This document shows positions 7,999 to 17,304 of a stretch of DNA of 64,000 nucleotides, one piece after another. A model generated the notes under the pieces. It was given only the letters and a program-made list of their open reading frames with translations, ran no database searches and was not told where the DNA came from. The stretch lies in the NCBI RefSeq assembly GCF_020687785.1, contig NZ_JAJEWI010000008.1, positions 1-64,000 on the forward strand, given 5' to 3'. The position numbers and the translations under genes are program-made. The DNA is from Sphingopyxis yananensis. Lineage in GTDB: Bacteria > Pseudomonadota > Alphaproteobacteria > Sphingomonadales > Sphingomonadaceae. The number at the start of each line of letters is the position of its first letter. Within the stretch, counting starts at the first letter, position 1.

Positions 7999-9555
7999 CT
8001 ATGCCTGCCACTCGCTCGCAATTTGCGTGCGGTCTAATTTGCCATTGGGGTTGCGGGGTAAGTTATCGCGCCAGACGATATGTTGGGGCTGCATAAAATT
8101 GGGCAAGGTCTGGCGCAAATGGGCCATTAATTCGGCTTGGTCCTCCGCGCTGCCGCGCCCCGCTTTTCCGCGCACCATCAAAATAATGGCCGCCCCCAGT
8201 CGGTCGTCAGGCACGCCAAAGGCCACAGCCTCTAGGACAGTGGCCACGCTTTGCGCCGCTTCTTCCACCTCTGTGGGGCTGACACGGTTACCCGATGTCT
8301 TGATCATCGCATCATCGCGCCCCACGAAATAGAGCAAGCCCGCCGCGTCCCGCCGCACTTGATCACCCGACCATACCGCCACGCCGCCATATTGTGACGC
8401 CGATGGCGCGTGGCGAAAACGCTGGGCTGTGCGCTCGCTATCTTGCCAATATCCTTGCGCGACCAAGGGGCCGCAATGCACCAATTCCCCAACTTCGTCA
8501 TCGTCGCACAGGCTGCCATCGGCGCGACACACCAATATTTCGGCATGGGGAATGGCGCGGCCCATCGATGTCGGATGCTGGACCACCAAATCGGGCGGCA
8601 AATAGGTCGAACGAAAGGCTTCGGTCAGGCCATACATGGGCACGATATCAGCGTCGGCGAAGGTTTCGCGCATGGCATGGATTAACGCGGGTGTCAGCGC
8701 GCCGCCACTGTTGGTCAAACATTTCAGCCGCGTCGCCGCATCCTGGGGCCATTCGGCTTCAACCAGTTGCACCCACAAGGGGGGAACCCCCGCCAAGATG
8801 CTGATGTCGTGCCGCACGACCGCCTTCATTATGTCACGCGGGGTCAGATAATCGAGCGGGGCCACACTCGCCCCCGCATAAAATGCGGACAGCAATTGAT
8901 TCTGCCCATAATCAAAGCTGAACGGCAACACCGCCAGCACGCGGTCGTCGCTGCTCAATTTCAAATATTGCGCCACGCTTTGCGCGCCGAGCCATAAATT
9001 GGCGTGGCTCAGCATCACCCCCTTGGGGCGTCCGGTGGACCCGCTGGTATATAATAAGGCAGCCAGATCATCTGCCCGCGCATCCGATGGCGGCAATCCC
9101 TGCCCATCACCGTCCATCACCGCGTCCAGCGATTTCAGCTCCGCAATGTCAAAACCGAGTTCATCCGGCCCAGTGGCATCGCCGCCCTGTCCATCGGACA
9201 ACGCCGCGATGCGCCCCGCATTGGCGATCAGCAACGCCGCGCCGCTGTCTTGCAAAATATGGCGGGCCTGCGCACCCTTCAACAAAGGATTGATCGGCAC
9301 ATGCACCAATCCAGCACGCGCTGCAGCCAGCGGCATCAGGCAGGTCAGGCGGTTCTTCGCGCTCCATGTCGCGACACGTTCGCCCTTGCCGCCCACTTGC
9401 TGGGCCAGCCACGCCGCCAAACGTCCGACCTGCTGATCCATCGCGCCATAGCTGATCACCTCTGCGCCAAACCGCAAAGCGGGTGCGTCCGCCGCCCCGC
9501 ATCTTGTCAGATGGTCCAGCGGACAAAATGCGATGCCTGTCCCTCGCTTTGTCAT
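7999..9555 (-). CDS. Acyl-CoA ligase (AMP-forming), exosortase A system-associated
   Basis: The 518-residue protein is a member of the adenylate-forming ANL superfamily. The P-loop signature YTSGSTGRPKGVMLSH lies near residue 170. Further motifs are YGLTE near residue 300, the SGDQVRRD segment, and the C-terminal NPNGKLDR region carrying the catalytic lysine. It activates a carboxylate as acyl-AMP and transfers it to CoA or to a carrier protein. The divergent neighbour acyl carrier protein gene starts 192 bases away. The family is the exosortase A-associated acyl-CoA ligase (TIGR03098 type). Confidence 0.9.
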   Translation of the reverse strand: MTKRGTGIAFCPLDHLTRCGAADAPALRFGAEVISYGAMDQQVGRLAAWLAQQVGGKGERVATWSAKNRLTCLMPLAAARAGLVHVPINPLLKGAQARHILQDSGAALLIANAGRIAALSDGQGGDATGPDELGFDIAELKSLDAVMDGDGQGLPPSDARADDLAALLYTSGSTGRPKGVMLSHANLWLGAQSVAQYLKLSSDDRVLAVLPFSFDYGQNQLLSAFYAGASVAPLDYLTPRDIMKAVVRHDISILAGVPPLWVQLVEAEWPQDAATRLKCLTNSGGALTPALIHAMRETFADADIVPMYGLTEAFRSTYLPPDLVVQHPTSMGRAIPHAEILVCRADGSLCDDDEVGELVHCGPLVAQGYWQDSERTAQRFRHAPSASQYGGVAVWSGDQVRRDAAGLLYFVGRDDAMIKTSGNRVSPTEVEEAAQSVATVLEAVAFGVPDDRLGAAIILMVRGKAGRGSAEDQAELMAHLRQTLPNFMQPQHIVWRDNLPRNPNGKLDRTQIASEWQA

Positions 9556-9747
9556 ATCTGCATATTCATCATGGCTGTCAGGCTCGATAATAGGCGCAGC
9601 GCCTTATGCAAATCATAAAGATGGCACTATGCTATAATAGGAATGGCAAATCCGGACTTTTCAAGCGCCGCTCAGCACGGCATGGGGAAAGAAAGACCAT
9701 GCTGCGCTGCGTCAAATTACGTATCCGCACGTCAAAAGGATAAGCTT

Positions 9748-10020
9748 ATGACCGATTCTGCTTCTGCATCGCTGGACGTGGAATTGCGCGATTTTCTGGC
9801 AAATATTCTGGGACTGACGCCGGAACGCGCCCTCGCCCTTGGGCCGGATAGCGGTTTGTTCGGCGAATTGCCGGAATTTGATTCGATGGCCGTCGCCGCT
9901 GTGCTGACCGGCCTAGAGGATGAATTTCACATTCAAATTGACGATGACGACGTCGATGGCGAAATTTTTGAAAGTTTCGGCAATTTGCTGGCCTTTGTGG
10001 CGAACAAACGCGGCGAATAA
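9748..10020 (+). CDS. Acyl carrier protein of the exosortase A locus
   Basis: This is a 90-residue acidic protein with an acyl-carrier fold. The phosphopantetheine serine lies in LPEFDSMAVAAVL. The start at ATG 9748 was chosen because AAAAGGA ends 7 bases upstream and because the preceding frame is not conserved-looking. It is transcribed away from the acyl-CoA ligase that probably loads it or works with it. Similar stand-alone carrier proteins occur in exosortase A loci, where they may shuttle an acyl group or an amino-acyl precursor to the polysaccharide machinery. Confidence 0.88.
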   Translation: MTDSASASLDVELRDFLANILGLTPERALALGPDSGLFGELPEFDSMAVAAVLTGLEDEFHIQIDDDDVDGEIFESFGNLLAFVANKRGE

Positions 10021-10052
10021 AGCGCAAACAGCCGCCATTTCACAACGCCGAT

Positions 10053-10086
10053 GAAAAAAGGGGACCGCAAAACGGCCCCCTTTTTC
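10053..10086. terminator. Bidirectional terminator between the acyl carrier protein gene and trxB
   Basis: The sequence GGGGACCG-caaa-ACGGCCCCC (with one internal mismatch) is flanked by AAAAAA upstream and TTTTT downstream. It can stop transcription from both convergent genes, which end at 10020 (+) and 10105 (-). Confidence 0.85.
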
Positions 10087-10104
10087 GTGAAAATATTTAT
10101 AATC

Positions 10105-11070
10105 TTACTGGGCCTTGGCCGCTTCAAATTCTGCTTCTGCCAAGAAACGCTCGGCATCCAAGGCGGCCATACAGCCCATGCCCGCCGCCGTAATGGCCTG
10201 ACGATAATGTTTGTCGGTCACATCACCGGCCGCGAACACACCCGCCACCGCCGTGCGCGACGTGCCAGGGATCACCTCCAAATAACCATCAGCGTCCAGC
10301 GGCAATTTGCCCTTGAACAATTCGGTCGCGGGGCTGTGGCCAATGGCGACAAAGCCGCCGTCGGTCGGTTCATGGCTCTTTTCGCCCGTCACCGTGTCCA
10401 CCAAATCTACGCCAACCAATCCGGCTGCACCTTCGCCGCCAACAAAACGTTCAACGGCCTTGTTCCACAACACCTTGATCTTGGGGTTTGCCAGCAAACG
10501 GTCCTGCAAAATCTTTTCGCTACGCAAGCTGTCGCGGCGGTGGATCAAGGTCACGTCATCGCTATGGTTGGTCAAATATAGGGCTTCTTCGACTGCGGTG
10601 TTGCCGCCGCCAATCACCACCACTTTTTTGCCGCGATAGAAAAAGCCATCGCAGGTGGCACAGGCGGAAACGCCCTTGCCACCCAATTCCTGTTCGCCGT
10701 CCACGCCCAGCCATTTGGCCTGCGCGCCGGTCGCGATGACCAGCGTGTCCGCCATATAAATATCGCCGCCATCGCCGGTCAGTTTGAAGGGACGCTGGGT
10801 CAAATCGACATCCGCGATCATATCCCAGACCATCGACGCGCCGACATGGGTGGCTTGCGCGGTCATTTGCTCCATCAACCATGGGCCTTGGATAACCTCG
10901 GCAAAACCGGGGTAATTTTCGACATCGGTGGTAATCGTCAATTGCCCACCGGGTTGCAGTCCCTGCACCACAATCGGCGTCATGCCAGCACGGGCCGCAT
11001 AAATCGCCGCCGACAATCCAGCAGGGCCAGAGCCCAAAATCAGCATTTTCGTATGATATGTGGTGGGCAT
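10105..11070 (-). CDS. trxB: Thioredoxin-disulfide reductase
   Basis: The 321-residue protein is a low-molecular-weight TrxB. The FAD-binding motif GSGPAGLSAAIYAARAG is at the N-terminus, the redox pair is Cys137 and Cys140 in ACATCDGFF, the NADPH-binding motif is VIGGGNTAVEE, and the second FAD motif GVFAAGDVTD is near residue 285. It reduces thioredoxin with NADPH in the cytoplasm. The start has an AAAGGA ribosome site. It is divergent from a methyltransferase gene and its transcription ends in the shared terminator at 10053. Confidence 0.97.
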   Translation of the reverse strand: MPTTYHTKMLILGSGPAGLSAAIYAARAGMTPIVVQGLQPGGQLTITTDVENYPGFAEVIQGPWLMEQMTAQATHVGASMVWDMIADVDLTQRPFKLTGDGGDIYMADTLVIATGAQAKWLGVDGEQELGGKGVSACATCDGFFYRGKKVVVIGGGNTAVEEALYLTNHSDDVTLIHRRDSLRSEKILQDRLLANPKIKVLWNKAVERFVGGEGAAGLVGVDLVDTVTGEKSHEPTDGGFVAIGHSPATELFKGKLPLDADGYLEVIPGTSRTAVAGVFAAGDVTDKHYRQAITAAGMGCMAALDAERFLAEAEFEAAKAQ

Positions 11071-11181
11071 GATGGTCCTTTAGAATGTGCAACAAGGCCC
11101 TGTGTGGGCAGGGCATAAATGGGTGTTGCCAATTGCGCTAGCAAGGGACAGGCTGCGCGCCAAGGGGGAGGAGAATTTCTT

Positions 11182-11892
11182 ATGCCGCAAAGCCGCAATG
11201 AAATGGACCAAGGGACCCAAGCCGCCACTGCATCCCGCCCCAGTTGGTGGGACCGTCATATGGTGCCGCGCCTGATCCGATGCGCCTGTTCCCAAGGCCA
11301 AATTATGAAAAGTCGCAGCAAAATCGTGCCCTTGGCCAGCGGCGATGTGCTGGAACTGGGCTGCGGCGGCGGGATTAATATGGAATTTTACAACTGGCCG
11401 CACATCACCAGTTTTACAGGCCTTGACCCCTCCCCCCAATTGCTGACGATGAGCGAACAAGCCGCCCAGCGTCACGGCCTGCACGGCAAGGGGGTATCGC
11501 CGCGCATCATATTGGGGCGCGGCGAATCCATGCCCTTTGGCAACCACAGCTTTGACAGTGTGGTGACCACCTTCACCCTTTGTTCGGTGGACGACCCAGC
11601 GGCGGTGTTATCCGAAATCCGGCGGGTTTTGCGTCCCCATGGGCGCGCCTATTTTCTGGAACATGGTGCCGCGCCGGATATTGCGCCCGCCAAATGGCAA
11701 CGCCGCATCGAACCGGTCTGGAAACGCATGGCGGGCAATTGCCACCTCAGCCGGCCGATCAGCGCCGCCTATGAACAAGCGGGTTTCGCGGTGGACAGAT
11801 TGGGCGCCCATTATATGCCCAAAACGCCGCGCCCCTTTGGCTGGGTGGAATATGGCACGGCCCGCATGATGCCCAGCACGGCGGACCTATAG
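11182..11892 (+). CDS. Class I SAM-dependent methyltransferase
   Basis: The 236-residue protein has the SAM-binding motif I VLELGCGGGIN, motif II around FTGLDPSPQLL, and post-I and motif III segments (SFDSVVTTFTLCSVDDP, EIRRVLRPHGRAYFLEHG) of the UbiE/phospholipid methyltransferase-like group. The start at ATG 11182 follows a strong GGAGGAG ribosome site. The substrate cannot be stated; small soluble enzymes of this kind include phosphatidylethanolamine or quinone methyltransferases. It converges on trhO with only 30 bases between stop codons. Confidence 0.8.
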   Translation: MPQSRNEMDQGTQAATASRPSWWDRHMVPRLIRCACSQGQIMKSRSKIVPLASGDVLELGCGGGINMEFYNWPHITSFTGLDPSPQLLTMSEQAAQRHGLHGKGVSPRIILGRGESMPFGNHSFDSVVTTFTLCSVDDPAAVLSEIRRVLRPHGRAYFLEHGAAPDIAPAKWQRRIEPVWKRMAGNCHLSRPISAAYEQAGFAVDRLGAHYMPKTPRPFGWVEYGTARMMPSTADL

Positions 11893-11929
11893 CGAATAGC
11901 CCCCGTCCGGGGTTAGGCTAAGCTATTCG
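11893..11929. terminator. Hairpin at the convergent methyltransferase/trhO junction
   Basis: CGAATAGC at 11893 pairs with GCTATTCG ending at 11929, and an inner CCCCG-CGGGG pair sits between them. There is no T run on either side and the repeat overlaps the trhO stop codon, so its role as a terminator is only likely. Confidence 0.4.
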
Positions 11930-12681
11930 GCCTTGTCACCTTCGTCGCTTTCCGTCCGCACATCGCCCAGTTCCACCAAGCCATGGCCAATGCTGACCCG
12001 TTCATCGAACACAAAGCATCCGCCACGCCAGCGCGTATCGTCCGGCGGCATTTTTTCCAGATAATTTAAAATGCCGCCCTTCAGATGGTAAACATCCTCG
12101 ACACCCTGCGACCGCAAAAAGGCCGTCGATTTTTCACAGCGAATGCCGCCCGTGCAAAACATCGCGATACGCTTGCCGTCAAATTCATCGGCATGGTCCG
12201 CCCACCACTGCGGAAATTCGCCGAAACTGCGCGTCTTGGGGTCGATGGCACCATCAAATGTGCCATAATCCACCTCAAAATCATTGCGCGTGTCGATCAC
12301 CACCGTGTTGGGGTCATCGATAAAATCGTTCCAATCTTGTGGCTGAACATAATGTCCCGCATGTTTTGCAGGGTCCAGACCATCGACCTTCATGGTCACA
12401 ATCTCTTTCTTCAGCCGCACCTTCATGCGCTGGAACGGCATGTCTTTGGCGGCGGAATATTTCACTTCTAATCCATCACAGCCCGGCAAAGCGCGGATAC
12501 GGTCAATCACCGCCGCAATCCCCATGTCCGACCCCGCGATGGTGCCATTCACCCCCTCGGCGGCCAGCAATAACGTGCCTTTAATGCCTTGGTCGGTGCA
12601 TAAATCCAGCAAAGGCTGGCGCAGCGCAGCATGATCGTCGAACGACGCGAAATGATAAAGGGCAGCAACGGTATAGGTCAT
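11923..12681 (-). CDS. trhO: tRNA uridine(34) hydroxylase TrhO (rhodanese-like)
   Basis: This is a 252-residue protein. An N-terminal ferredoxin-like/acylphosphatase-like domain (residues 1-90) is followed by a rhodanese domain whose active-site loop [12 protein letters not shown] contains the reactive cysteine. TrhO (YceA) hydroxylates U34 of tRNAs to 5-hydroxyuridine using oxygen. The [17 protein letters not shown] segment is a family signature. It is a single gene with its own ATG at 12681. Confidence 0.92.
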   Translation of the reverse strand: MTYTVAALYHFASFDDHAALRQPLLDLCTDQGIKGTLLLAAEGVNGTIAGSDMGIAAVIDRIRALPGCDGLEVKYSAAKDMPFQRMKVRLKKEIVTMKVDGLDPAKHAGHYVQPQDWNDFIDDPNTVVIDTRNDFEVDYGTFDGAIDPKTRSFGEFPQWWADHADEFDGKRIAMFCTGGIRCEKSTAFLRSQGVEDVYHLKGGILNYLEKMPPDDTRWRGGCFVFDERVSIGHGLVELGDVRTESDEGDKAE

Positions 12682-12983
12682 AATCGCCGCCCTTTAACGG
12701 CTTTCACCCCTTTTGTCGAAGGGCTGATTGCGGCGCAGGCGACTAGGGCCAAAAAGGCCGCACCACGGACAGGGCATGGTCGACATAAGCCGCCTTTTCC
12801 CCAACGGGTGCAACATAATGCAGGGCCTCCCGCATATTATCTTCACCGCCCAAGCGCCCCATCACCCAAGCCGCCAGATACACAGACGCCATACATCCAC
12901 CCGCCGTGGCAATATTGCCATGCGCGACAAATGGCGCGTCAATCACCTCAACGCCCGCATCCTGCACCCACGGCTTGGTGGTC

Positions 12984-13015
12984 AGGGTCAGGACCTAGGT
13001 ATTTCGCGTTCGAGG
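12984..13015 (+). repeat. Left terminal inverted repeat of the 266-bp element
   Basis: This 32-base end matches the reverse complement of 13218-13249 at 30 positions, with mismatches at offsets 23 and 26. It begins directly at the break in the DJ-1/PfpI gene. Confidence 0.85.
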
Positions 13016-13217
13016 TTTGAGGCGATATGTCGCAGGGCGAGGGGGAAAGCCGAAGGAATATGATAATATTTCAAGGATTTTCGACGAAGCCATGGGGCAT
13101 ATCGGTCAAATCCCTACCGGACGTCGAAATGGCTTCGATCTCAGGCCCGTGCGTCCTTGCGAGTAGCGATGCTACCCTCTGCGTCCACCCGAACCTAATA
13201 TCTTTGCCATTTCGACG

Positions 13218-13249
13218 CCTCGAGCGTGAAATACCTAGGTCCTGACCCT
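13218..13249 (-). repeat. Right terminal inverted repeat of the 266-bp element
   Basis: The reverse complement begins AGGGTCAGGACCTAGGTATT and continues to CTCGAGG, matching the left repeat at 30 of 32 bases. It lies at the other edge of the gene break. Confidence 0.85.
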
Positions 13250-13688
13250 AAATCGGTGCAAGCAGGAACCGTCCCCAACAGGCCTAATTTCGCCAATAGC
13301 AAGGTGCCCGAACATTGCGCGGCAATGATCTGCCGTGATGGGTCAAGGTCGAGCTGCGCCAAAAATGAAGGGTCAGCGGCAAATTCGCGCGTGTAAATTC
13401 CGCTGCCGAGTATCACGGCGTCCGCCTGATGCACAAAGGACATTGGCTGTTGCCGCTCGACCGTCAGGCCGTTCATCGATGTGACCCGCGCGCTGGGCGA
13501 TGTGATGGCGGCAGACCATCCCGCCCCCCGCATCCGGCCCAAAATCGCGGCGGCGACAAAGCTGTCCAATTCATTGAACCCGTCCAATGTCAGCACCGCA
13601 ATTTTCATGGTCCGCCTATCCCGCAACAAAATCAGGGCTATGACCTAGCCCTGATTTCGCGCGAAGGAAATATTCGGCGCTATGAAGG

Positions 13689-15782
13689 TCAGGCCGCTTT
13701 TTTGGCCTGACGATATTTGTGCAGCAACGGCTCGGTATAACCCGACGGCTGGCTGACCCCTTCAAAAATCAGCGCCCGCGCCGCTTGATAAGCGATGCCG
13801 TCCGGCGTCAGCTTTTCATAGAGCGGGTCGCTGGCATTTTGTTCGTCCACCTTTTCGGCCATGCGCGCCAAGGCAGCATCCACCTGTTCCTCGGTGCAAA
13901 TGCCGTGCAGCAGCCAATTGGCCAAGGCTTGGCTGGAAATACGCAGCGTCGCGCGGTCTTCCATCAAGCCGACATCGTCGATGTCCGGAACCTTGGAACA
14001 ACCAATGCCTTGGTCAATCCAGCGCACCACATATCCCAAAATGCCTTGGCAATTATTGTCCAATTCGCGGGTAATTTCGCCTTGGCTCCAATTGCGGCCA
14101 CGCGCTAATGGCACGTTCAACAGCGGGGCCAAACCGGGCGCGGACTTCACCGCCAATTCTTTTTGCCGCGCGAACACATCCACCGCGTGATAATGCAGCG
14201 CATGCAGCGTCGCGGCGGTGGGCGATGGCACCCATGCGGTGTTCGCGCCGCTTTTCGGATGGCCGATTTTGGCCTCCAGCATCGCTTTCATCAAATCGGG
14301 CATCGCCCACATGCCCTTACCGATTTGCGCCTTGCCCGACAGGCCGCAAGCCAAACCAATTCGCACGTTGCGATCTTCATAAGCGGCGATCCAATCGCTA
14401 CCCTTCATCTCACCCTTGGGCACCATCGGCCCCGCCCGCATCGACGTGTGAATTTCATCACCCGTGCGGTCCAAGAAACCAGTGTTAATAAAGGCCAGAC
14501 GGTTTTTCACGGCATGGATACAGGCCGCCAAATTGGCACTGGTGCGGCGCTCTTCGTCCATCACGCCGACCTTGATGGTATAACGCGCCAGCCCCAGCAT
14601 ATCTTCGACCGCATCGAACAGGCGGTCGGTAAAGGCGCATTCCTCCGGCCCATGTTGCTTGGGCTTAACGATATAAATGCTGCCTTCGCGGCTGTTCTTC
14701 AGGCTGCCAAGTCCCTTAAGGTCATGTAGCGAACATAGGCTGGTAATGACCGCATCACACAGGCCTTCGGGTGCCTCGCTGCCATCCGCCAGACGGATCA
14801 TCGGCGTCGTCATCAAATGCCCAACATTGCGCACGAACATCACGCTGCGGCCATGCAAAGTCATGGGCGAACCATCACTGCCAAGCCATTGACGGTCGGC
14901 GTGCATGGCGCGGGTGACGGTCTTGCCACCCTTGTCAAAACTTTCGGTCAAATCGCCGCGCATCAGGCCCAGCCAATTGGCGTAGCCCAGCACCTTATCT
15001 TCGCCGTCGACGGCGGCCACACTGTCTTCCAAATCGATGATCGTGGTCAGCGCCGCTTCCAAAATCACGTCGGCGATACCGGCGGGATCGCTGCTGCCAA
15101 TCGCGCTGGCGGGATCAATCAATATCTCAATGTGCAAGCCATTATGACGCAGCAGCAAGCCGCCATCACGCCGTCCGACCAATTGCGATGCGTCTACCAA
15201 GGGCAAGTCTCCGCCCGTCCAATCGGTCCAGCTTTGGCCGGACAGTGGCAGGGCTTCGTCCAAAAAGGCCTTGGCCCGCGCAATGACCGCTGCGCCGCGC
15301 ACCGCATCATATCCGCCAGCCTTGGCGGGATCGGCGTCCAGCGCATCGGTGCCATAAAGCGCGTCATACAAGCTGCCCCAGCGCGCATTGGCGGCGTTCA
15401 GGGCAAAACGCGCATTCAGTGCGGGCACCACCAATTGCGGTCCCGCCATAGTCGCAATTTCCGCGTCCACATTGGCGGTGGTGATAGAAAAACTGTCCGG
15501 TTCCGGCACCAAATAACCGATGCCCGTCAAGAAATCGCGATAGTCCGCAAATTCAATGCCTTGTCCGTCCCGCGCCTGATGCCATGCATCAATTTGCGCC
15601 TGCAACGATTCGCGCTTGGCCAGCAACGCCGCATTTTCCGGCGAAAAACGATGTAATATATTGGCAAAATCTGACCAAAACCGGTCAACGTCCAGCCCCG
15701 TTCCCACTATGGCTTGCTGTTCAATGAAGCTTGTCAGACGCGAATCAACGGACAGTCCGTGCCGGTCAAGAAAGTCAGTCAT
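13689..15782 (-). CDS. glcB: Malate synthase G
   Basis: The 697-residue protein matches malate synthase G, the monomeric isoform that condenses glyoxylate and acetyl-CoA to malate in the glyoxylate shunt. The start was set at ATG 15782 ([10 protein letters not shown]), preceded by AAGGGTGA. Family blocks seen include [37 protein letters not shown], and [14 protein letters not shown] with the catalytic residues of the TIM barrel. The C-terminus ends in AKKAA. The divergent gene to the right belongs to arginine catabolism, and about 320 bases separate the two. Confidence 0.96.
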   Translation of the reverse strand: MTDFLDRHGLSVDSRLTSFIEQQAIVGTGLDVDRFWSDFANILHRFSPENAALLAKRESLQAQIDAWHQARDGQGIEFADYRDFLTGIGYLVPEPDSFSITTANVDAEIATMAGPQLVVPALNARFALNAANARWGSLYDALYGTDALDADPAKAGGYDAVRGAAVIARAKAFLDEALPLSGQSWTDWTGGDLPLVDASQLVGRRDGGLLLRHNGLHIEILIDPASAIGSSDPAGIADVILEAALTTIIDLEDSVAAVDGEDKVLGYANWLGLMRGDLTESFDKGGKTVTRAMHADRQWLGSDGSPMTLHGRSVMFVRNVGHLMTTPMIRLADGSEAPEGLCDAVITSLCSLHDLKGLGSLKNSREGSIYIVKPKQHGPEECAFTDRLFDAVEDMLGLARYTIKVGVMDEERRTSANLAACIHAVKNRLAFINTGFLDRTGDEIHTSMRAGPMVPKGEMKGSDWIAAYEDRNVRIGLACGLSGKAQIGKGMWAMPDLMKAMLEAKIGHPKSGANTAWVPSPTAATLHALHYHAVDVFARQKELAVKSAPGLAPLLNVPLARGRNWSQGEITRELDNNCQGILGYVVRWIDQGIGCSKVPDIDDVGLMEDRATLRISSQALANWLLHGICTEEQVDAALARMAEKVDEQNASDPLYEKLTPDGIAYQAARALIFEGVSQPSGYTEPLLHKYRQAKKAA

Positions 15783-16101
15783 ATTTTCACCCTTTTCAAT
15801 GCGCGATGCATGGTCCTGGGGAGGAAAGGGTTCTGGCCCTATGCCGCGAACCGCCCGCAAACGCAATTGCATTCATTGGCAATTTACCGCGCCAAGGCCA
15901 TCCCTACGGCCCCTTTCTTCCGCCATCCTCTGCCCTTTTCCTGCCCCTGTTGTACCATCGCACCGCTGCGACAGCGCATCTTGGGGCAAAACGGCATGGC
16001 CGATCCAGCCTTTTATCCGTGCCTTTTCCATCTGTTCGGCGGCCACATGCGCCTGTGACATCCCCCCTCGCCATCATCCAGAAAGCGGATATAGTGAGGT
16101 G
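15783..16101. other. Divergent intergenic region glcB / M20 hydrolase
   Basis: These 319 bases separate glcB (-) from the succinyltransferase operon (+) and should carry both promoters. I can see no palindromic operator or clear consensus promoter and no convincing gene. Open frames crossing it are extensions of the flanking genes. Confidence 0.5.
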
Positions 16102-17304
16102 ATGCTAAGCAAGACCGAACAAGGGCTGATCGAGGGAATCGAACAAGCGCCGATGCTAGCCCATGTGCTGGATTGGGCGGCGATCAACAGCGGCACTGGC
16201 AATTTATCCGGCCTCGCTGCGATGGCGCACAAATTGGCCGATGTGTTTTCCGCCTTACCAGGCTCGCTGCGCCTATTGCCCCCCGATCCGGTGGAAATGG
16301 TCGACGCCAATGGCCAGACGCAGACCATCATGCGCGGCGAACATATGCTGCTGAGCGTGCGCCCCGATGCGCCCGCGCAATTGCTGCTGACCGGCCATAT
16401 GGACACCGTCTTTGGCGCAGACCATATGTTCCAACGCTGCCAATGGTTGGACACAGACATTCTGAACGGCCCCGGCACAGCTGATATGAAAGCGGGGCTG
16501 GCGGTCATTTTCGCGGCCCTACAAGCCATAGAGGCATCCCCGATGGCAGCGCATATTGGCTATGATGTGCTGATTAACAGCGACGAAGAAACCGGCAGCC
16601 ATGCGTCGGCGCGGCTCATCGCCCAATGCGCGGCGGGGAAAATGGCGGCCTTTACCTATGAACCCAGCCTGCCCGATGGCGGCTTGGCGGGGGCGAGACC
16701 GGGCAGCGGCAATTTCTCTGTCACCCTGCATGGCCGCGCCGCCCATGCGGGGCGCAACCCCGATGATGGACGCAATGCCATGGTCGCGGCGGCGGATTTG
16801 GCTTTGCGTCTTACCGCGCTAAAATCCCCCGACCTCAGCGTGAATGTTGCGCGCATAGACGGCGGCGGCCCCAATAATGTGGTGCCCGATTTGGCCATTT
16901 TGCGGGTTAATATGCGTCCGGCCCACCCCGACGCCATGCATCATGCCCAGCGCGCCTTGGCCGACATCATCGCGGCTGTGGAGCGCGACCATGACGTTCA
17001 TGCCCATTGTCACGGCGGATTTAACCGCCCGCCAAAAATGCTGGATAAAAAGGCGCTGCGCCTGTTCGAATTGGTGCGCGATAGCGGCCAAGATTTGGGC
17101 CTATCCCTGACGTGGAAGGCGACGGGCGGCGTGTGCGATGGCAATAATATTGCGGCCTGCGGCATTCCGGTCATTGACACCATGGGGCCGCGTGGCGGGG
17201 CCATTCATTCCAGCGACGAGTTTCTGATCACCTCATCCTTGGTGGAACGCGCCCAATTGTCGGCGCTCAGCATGTTACGATTAATTGAAAGGGGATGTGT
17301 TTGA
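16102..17304 (+). CDS. M20-family metallohydrolase in the arginine succinyltransferase operon
   Basis: The 400-residue protein belongs to the M20 peptidase/amidohydrolase family. Zinc ligands and catalytic residues are visible in LLTGHMDTVFG (His, Asp), GPGTADMKAG (Asp), and DEETGS (catalytic and metal-binding glutamates), with a final metal-binding His in AIHSSDEF near the C-terminus. The start at 16102 gives MLSKTEQG; upstream codons lack conserved residues. It overlaps astA by 10 bases, so a role in the same pathway is likely. No astE is seen in the window, so an N-succinylglutamate desuccinylase-like role is a reasonable inference. Other members of M20 (glutamate carboxypeptidase, acetylornithine deacetylase) remain possible. 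Confidence 0.8.
   Translation: MLSKTEQGLIEGIEQAPMLAHVLDWAAINSGTGNLSGLAAMAHKLADVFSALPGSLRLLPPDPVEMVDANGQTQTIMRGEHMLLSVRPDAPAQLLLTGHMDTVFGADHMFQRCQWLDTDILNGPGTADMKAGLAVIFAALQAIEASPMAAHIGYDVLINSDEETGSHASARLIAQCAAGKMAAFTYEPSLPDGGLAGARPGSGNFSVTLHGRAAHAGRNPDDGRNAMVAAADLALRLTALKSPDLSVNVARIDGGGPNNVVPDLAILRVNMRPAHPDAMHHAQRALADIIAAVERDHDVHAHCHGGFNRPPKMLDKKALRLFELVRDSGQDLGLSLTWKATGGVCDGNNIAACGIPVIDTMGPRGGAIHSSDEFLITSSLVERAQLSALSMLRLIERGCV

Larger units (their letters stand above)
12984..13249. mobile_element. 266-bp MITE-like element with 32-bp terminal inverted repeats
   Basis: The left end AGGGTCAGGACCTAGGTATT (12984) and the reverse complement of the right end at 13249 match for 22 bases without error and for 30 of 32 bases overall (32 bases at 12984-13015 and 13218-13249). 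The interior has internal inverted segments and one spurious 72-codon frame, but no transposase. It interrupts a DJ-1/PfpI gene. Its insertion either is an exact addition with no target duplication or a TA-target insertion with one TA changed to TG; either gives 266 added bases. A relation to a known IS family is not established here. Confidence 0.85.
12743..13608 (-). pseudogene. DJ-1/PfpI family gene split by a 266-bp element
   Basis: The start ATG at 13608 opens a DJ-1/PfpI protein (MKIAVLTLDGFNELDSFVA). The nucleophile elbow AQCSGTLLLAKLG contains the conserved cysteine, and the frame then runs into the inserted DNA after PACTDL and stops at 13195. The remainder (TTKPWVQDAGVEV to the end at 12743) lies on the other side of the insert in a different frame. 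Removing 12984-13249 exactly restores one frame with the expected PACTDLTTKPWVQ sequence. The gene is therefore recently inactivated, without other lesions that I can see. Confidence 0.9.

Noticed and set aside
13027-13245. 72-residue ORF inside the 266-bp element
   Set aside because: It is the wrong size and has no transposase features; it lies within the inverted-repeat element and looks fortuitous.
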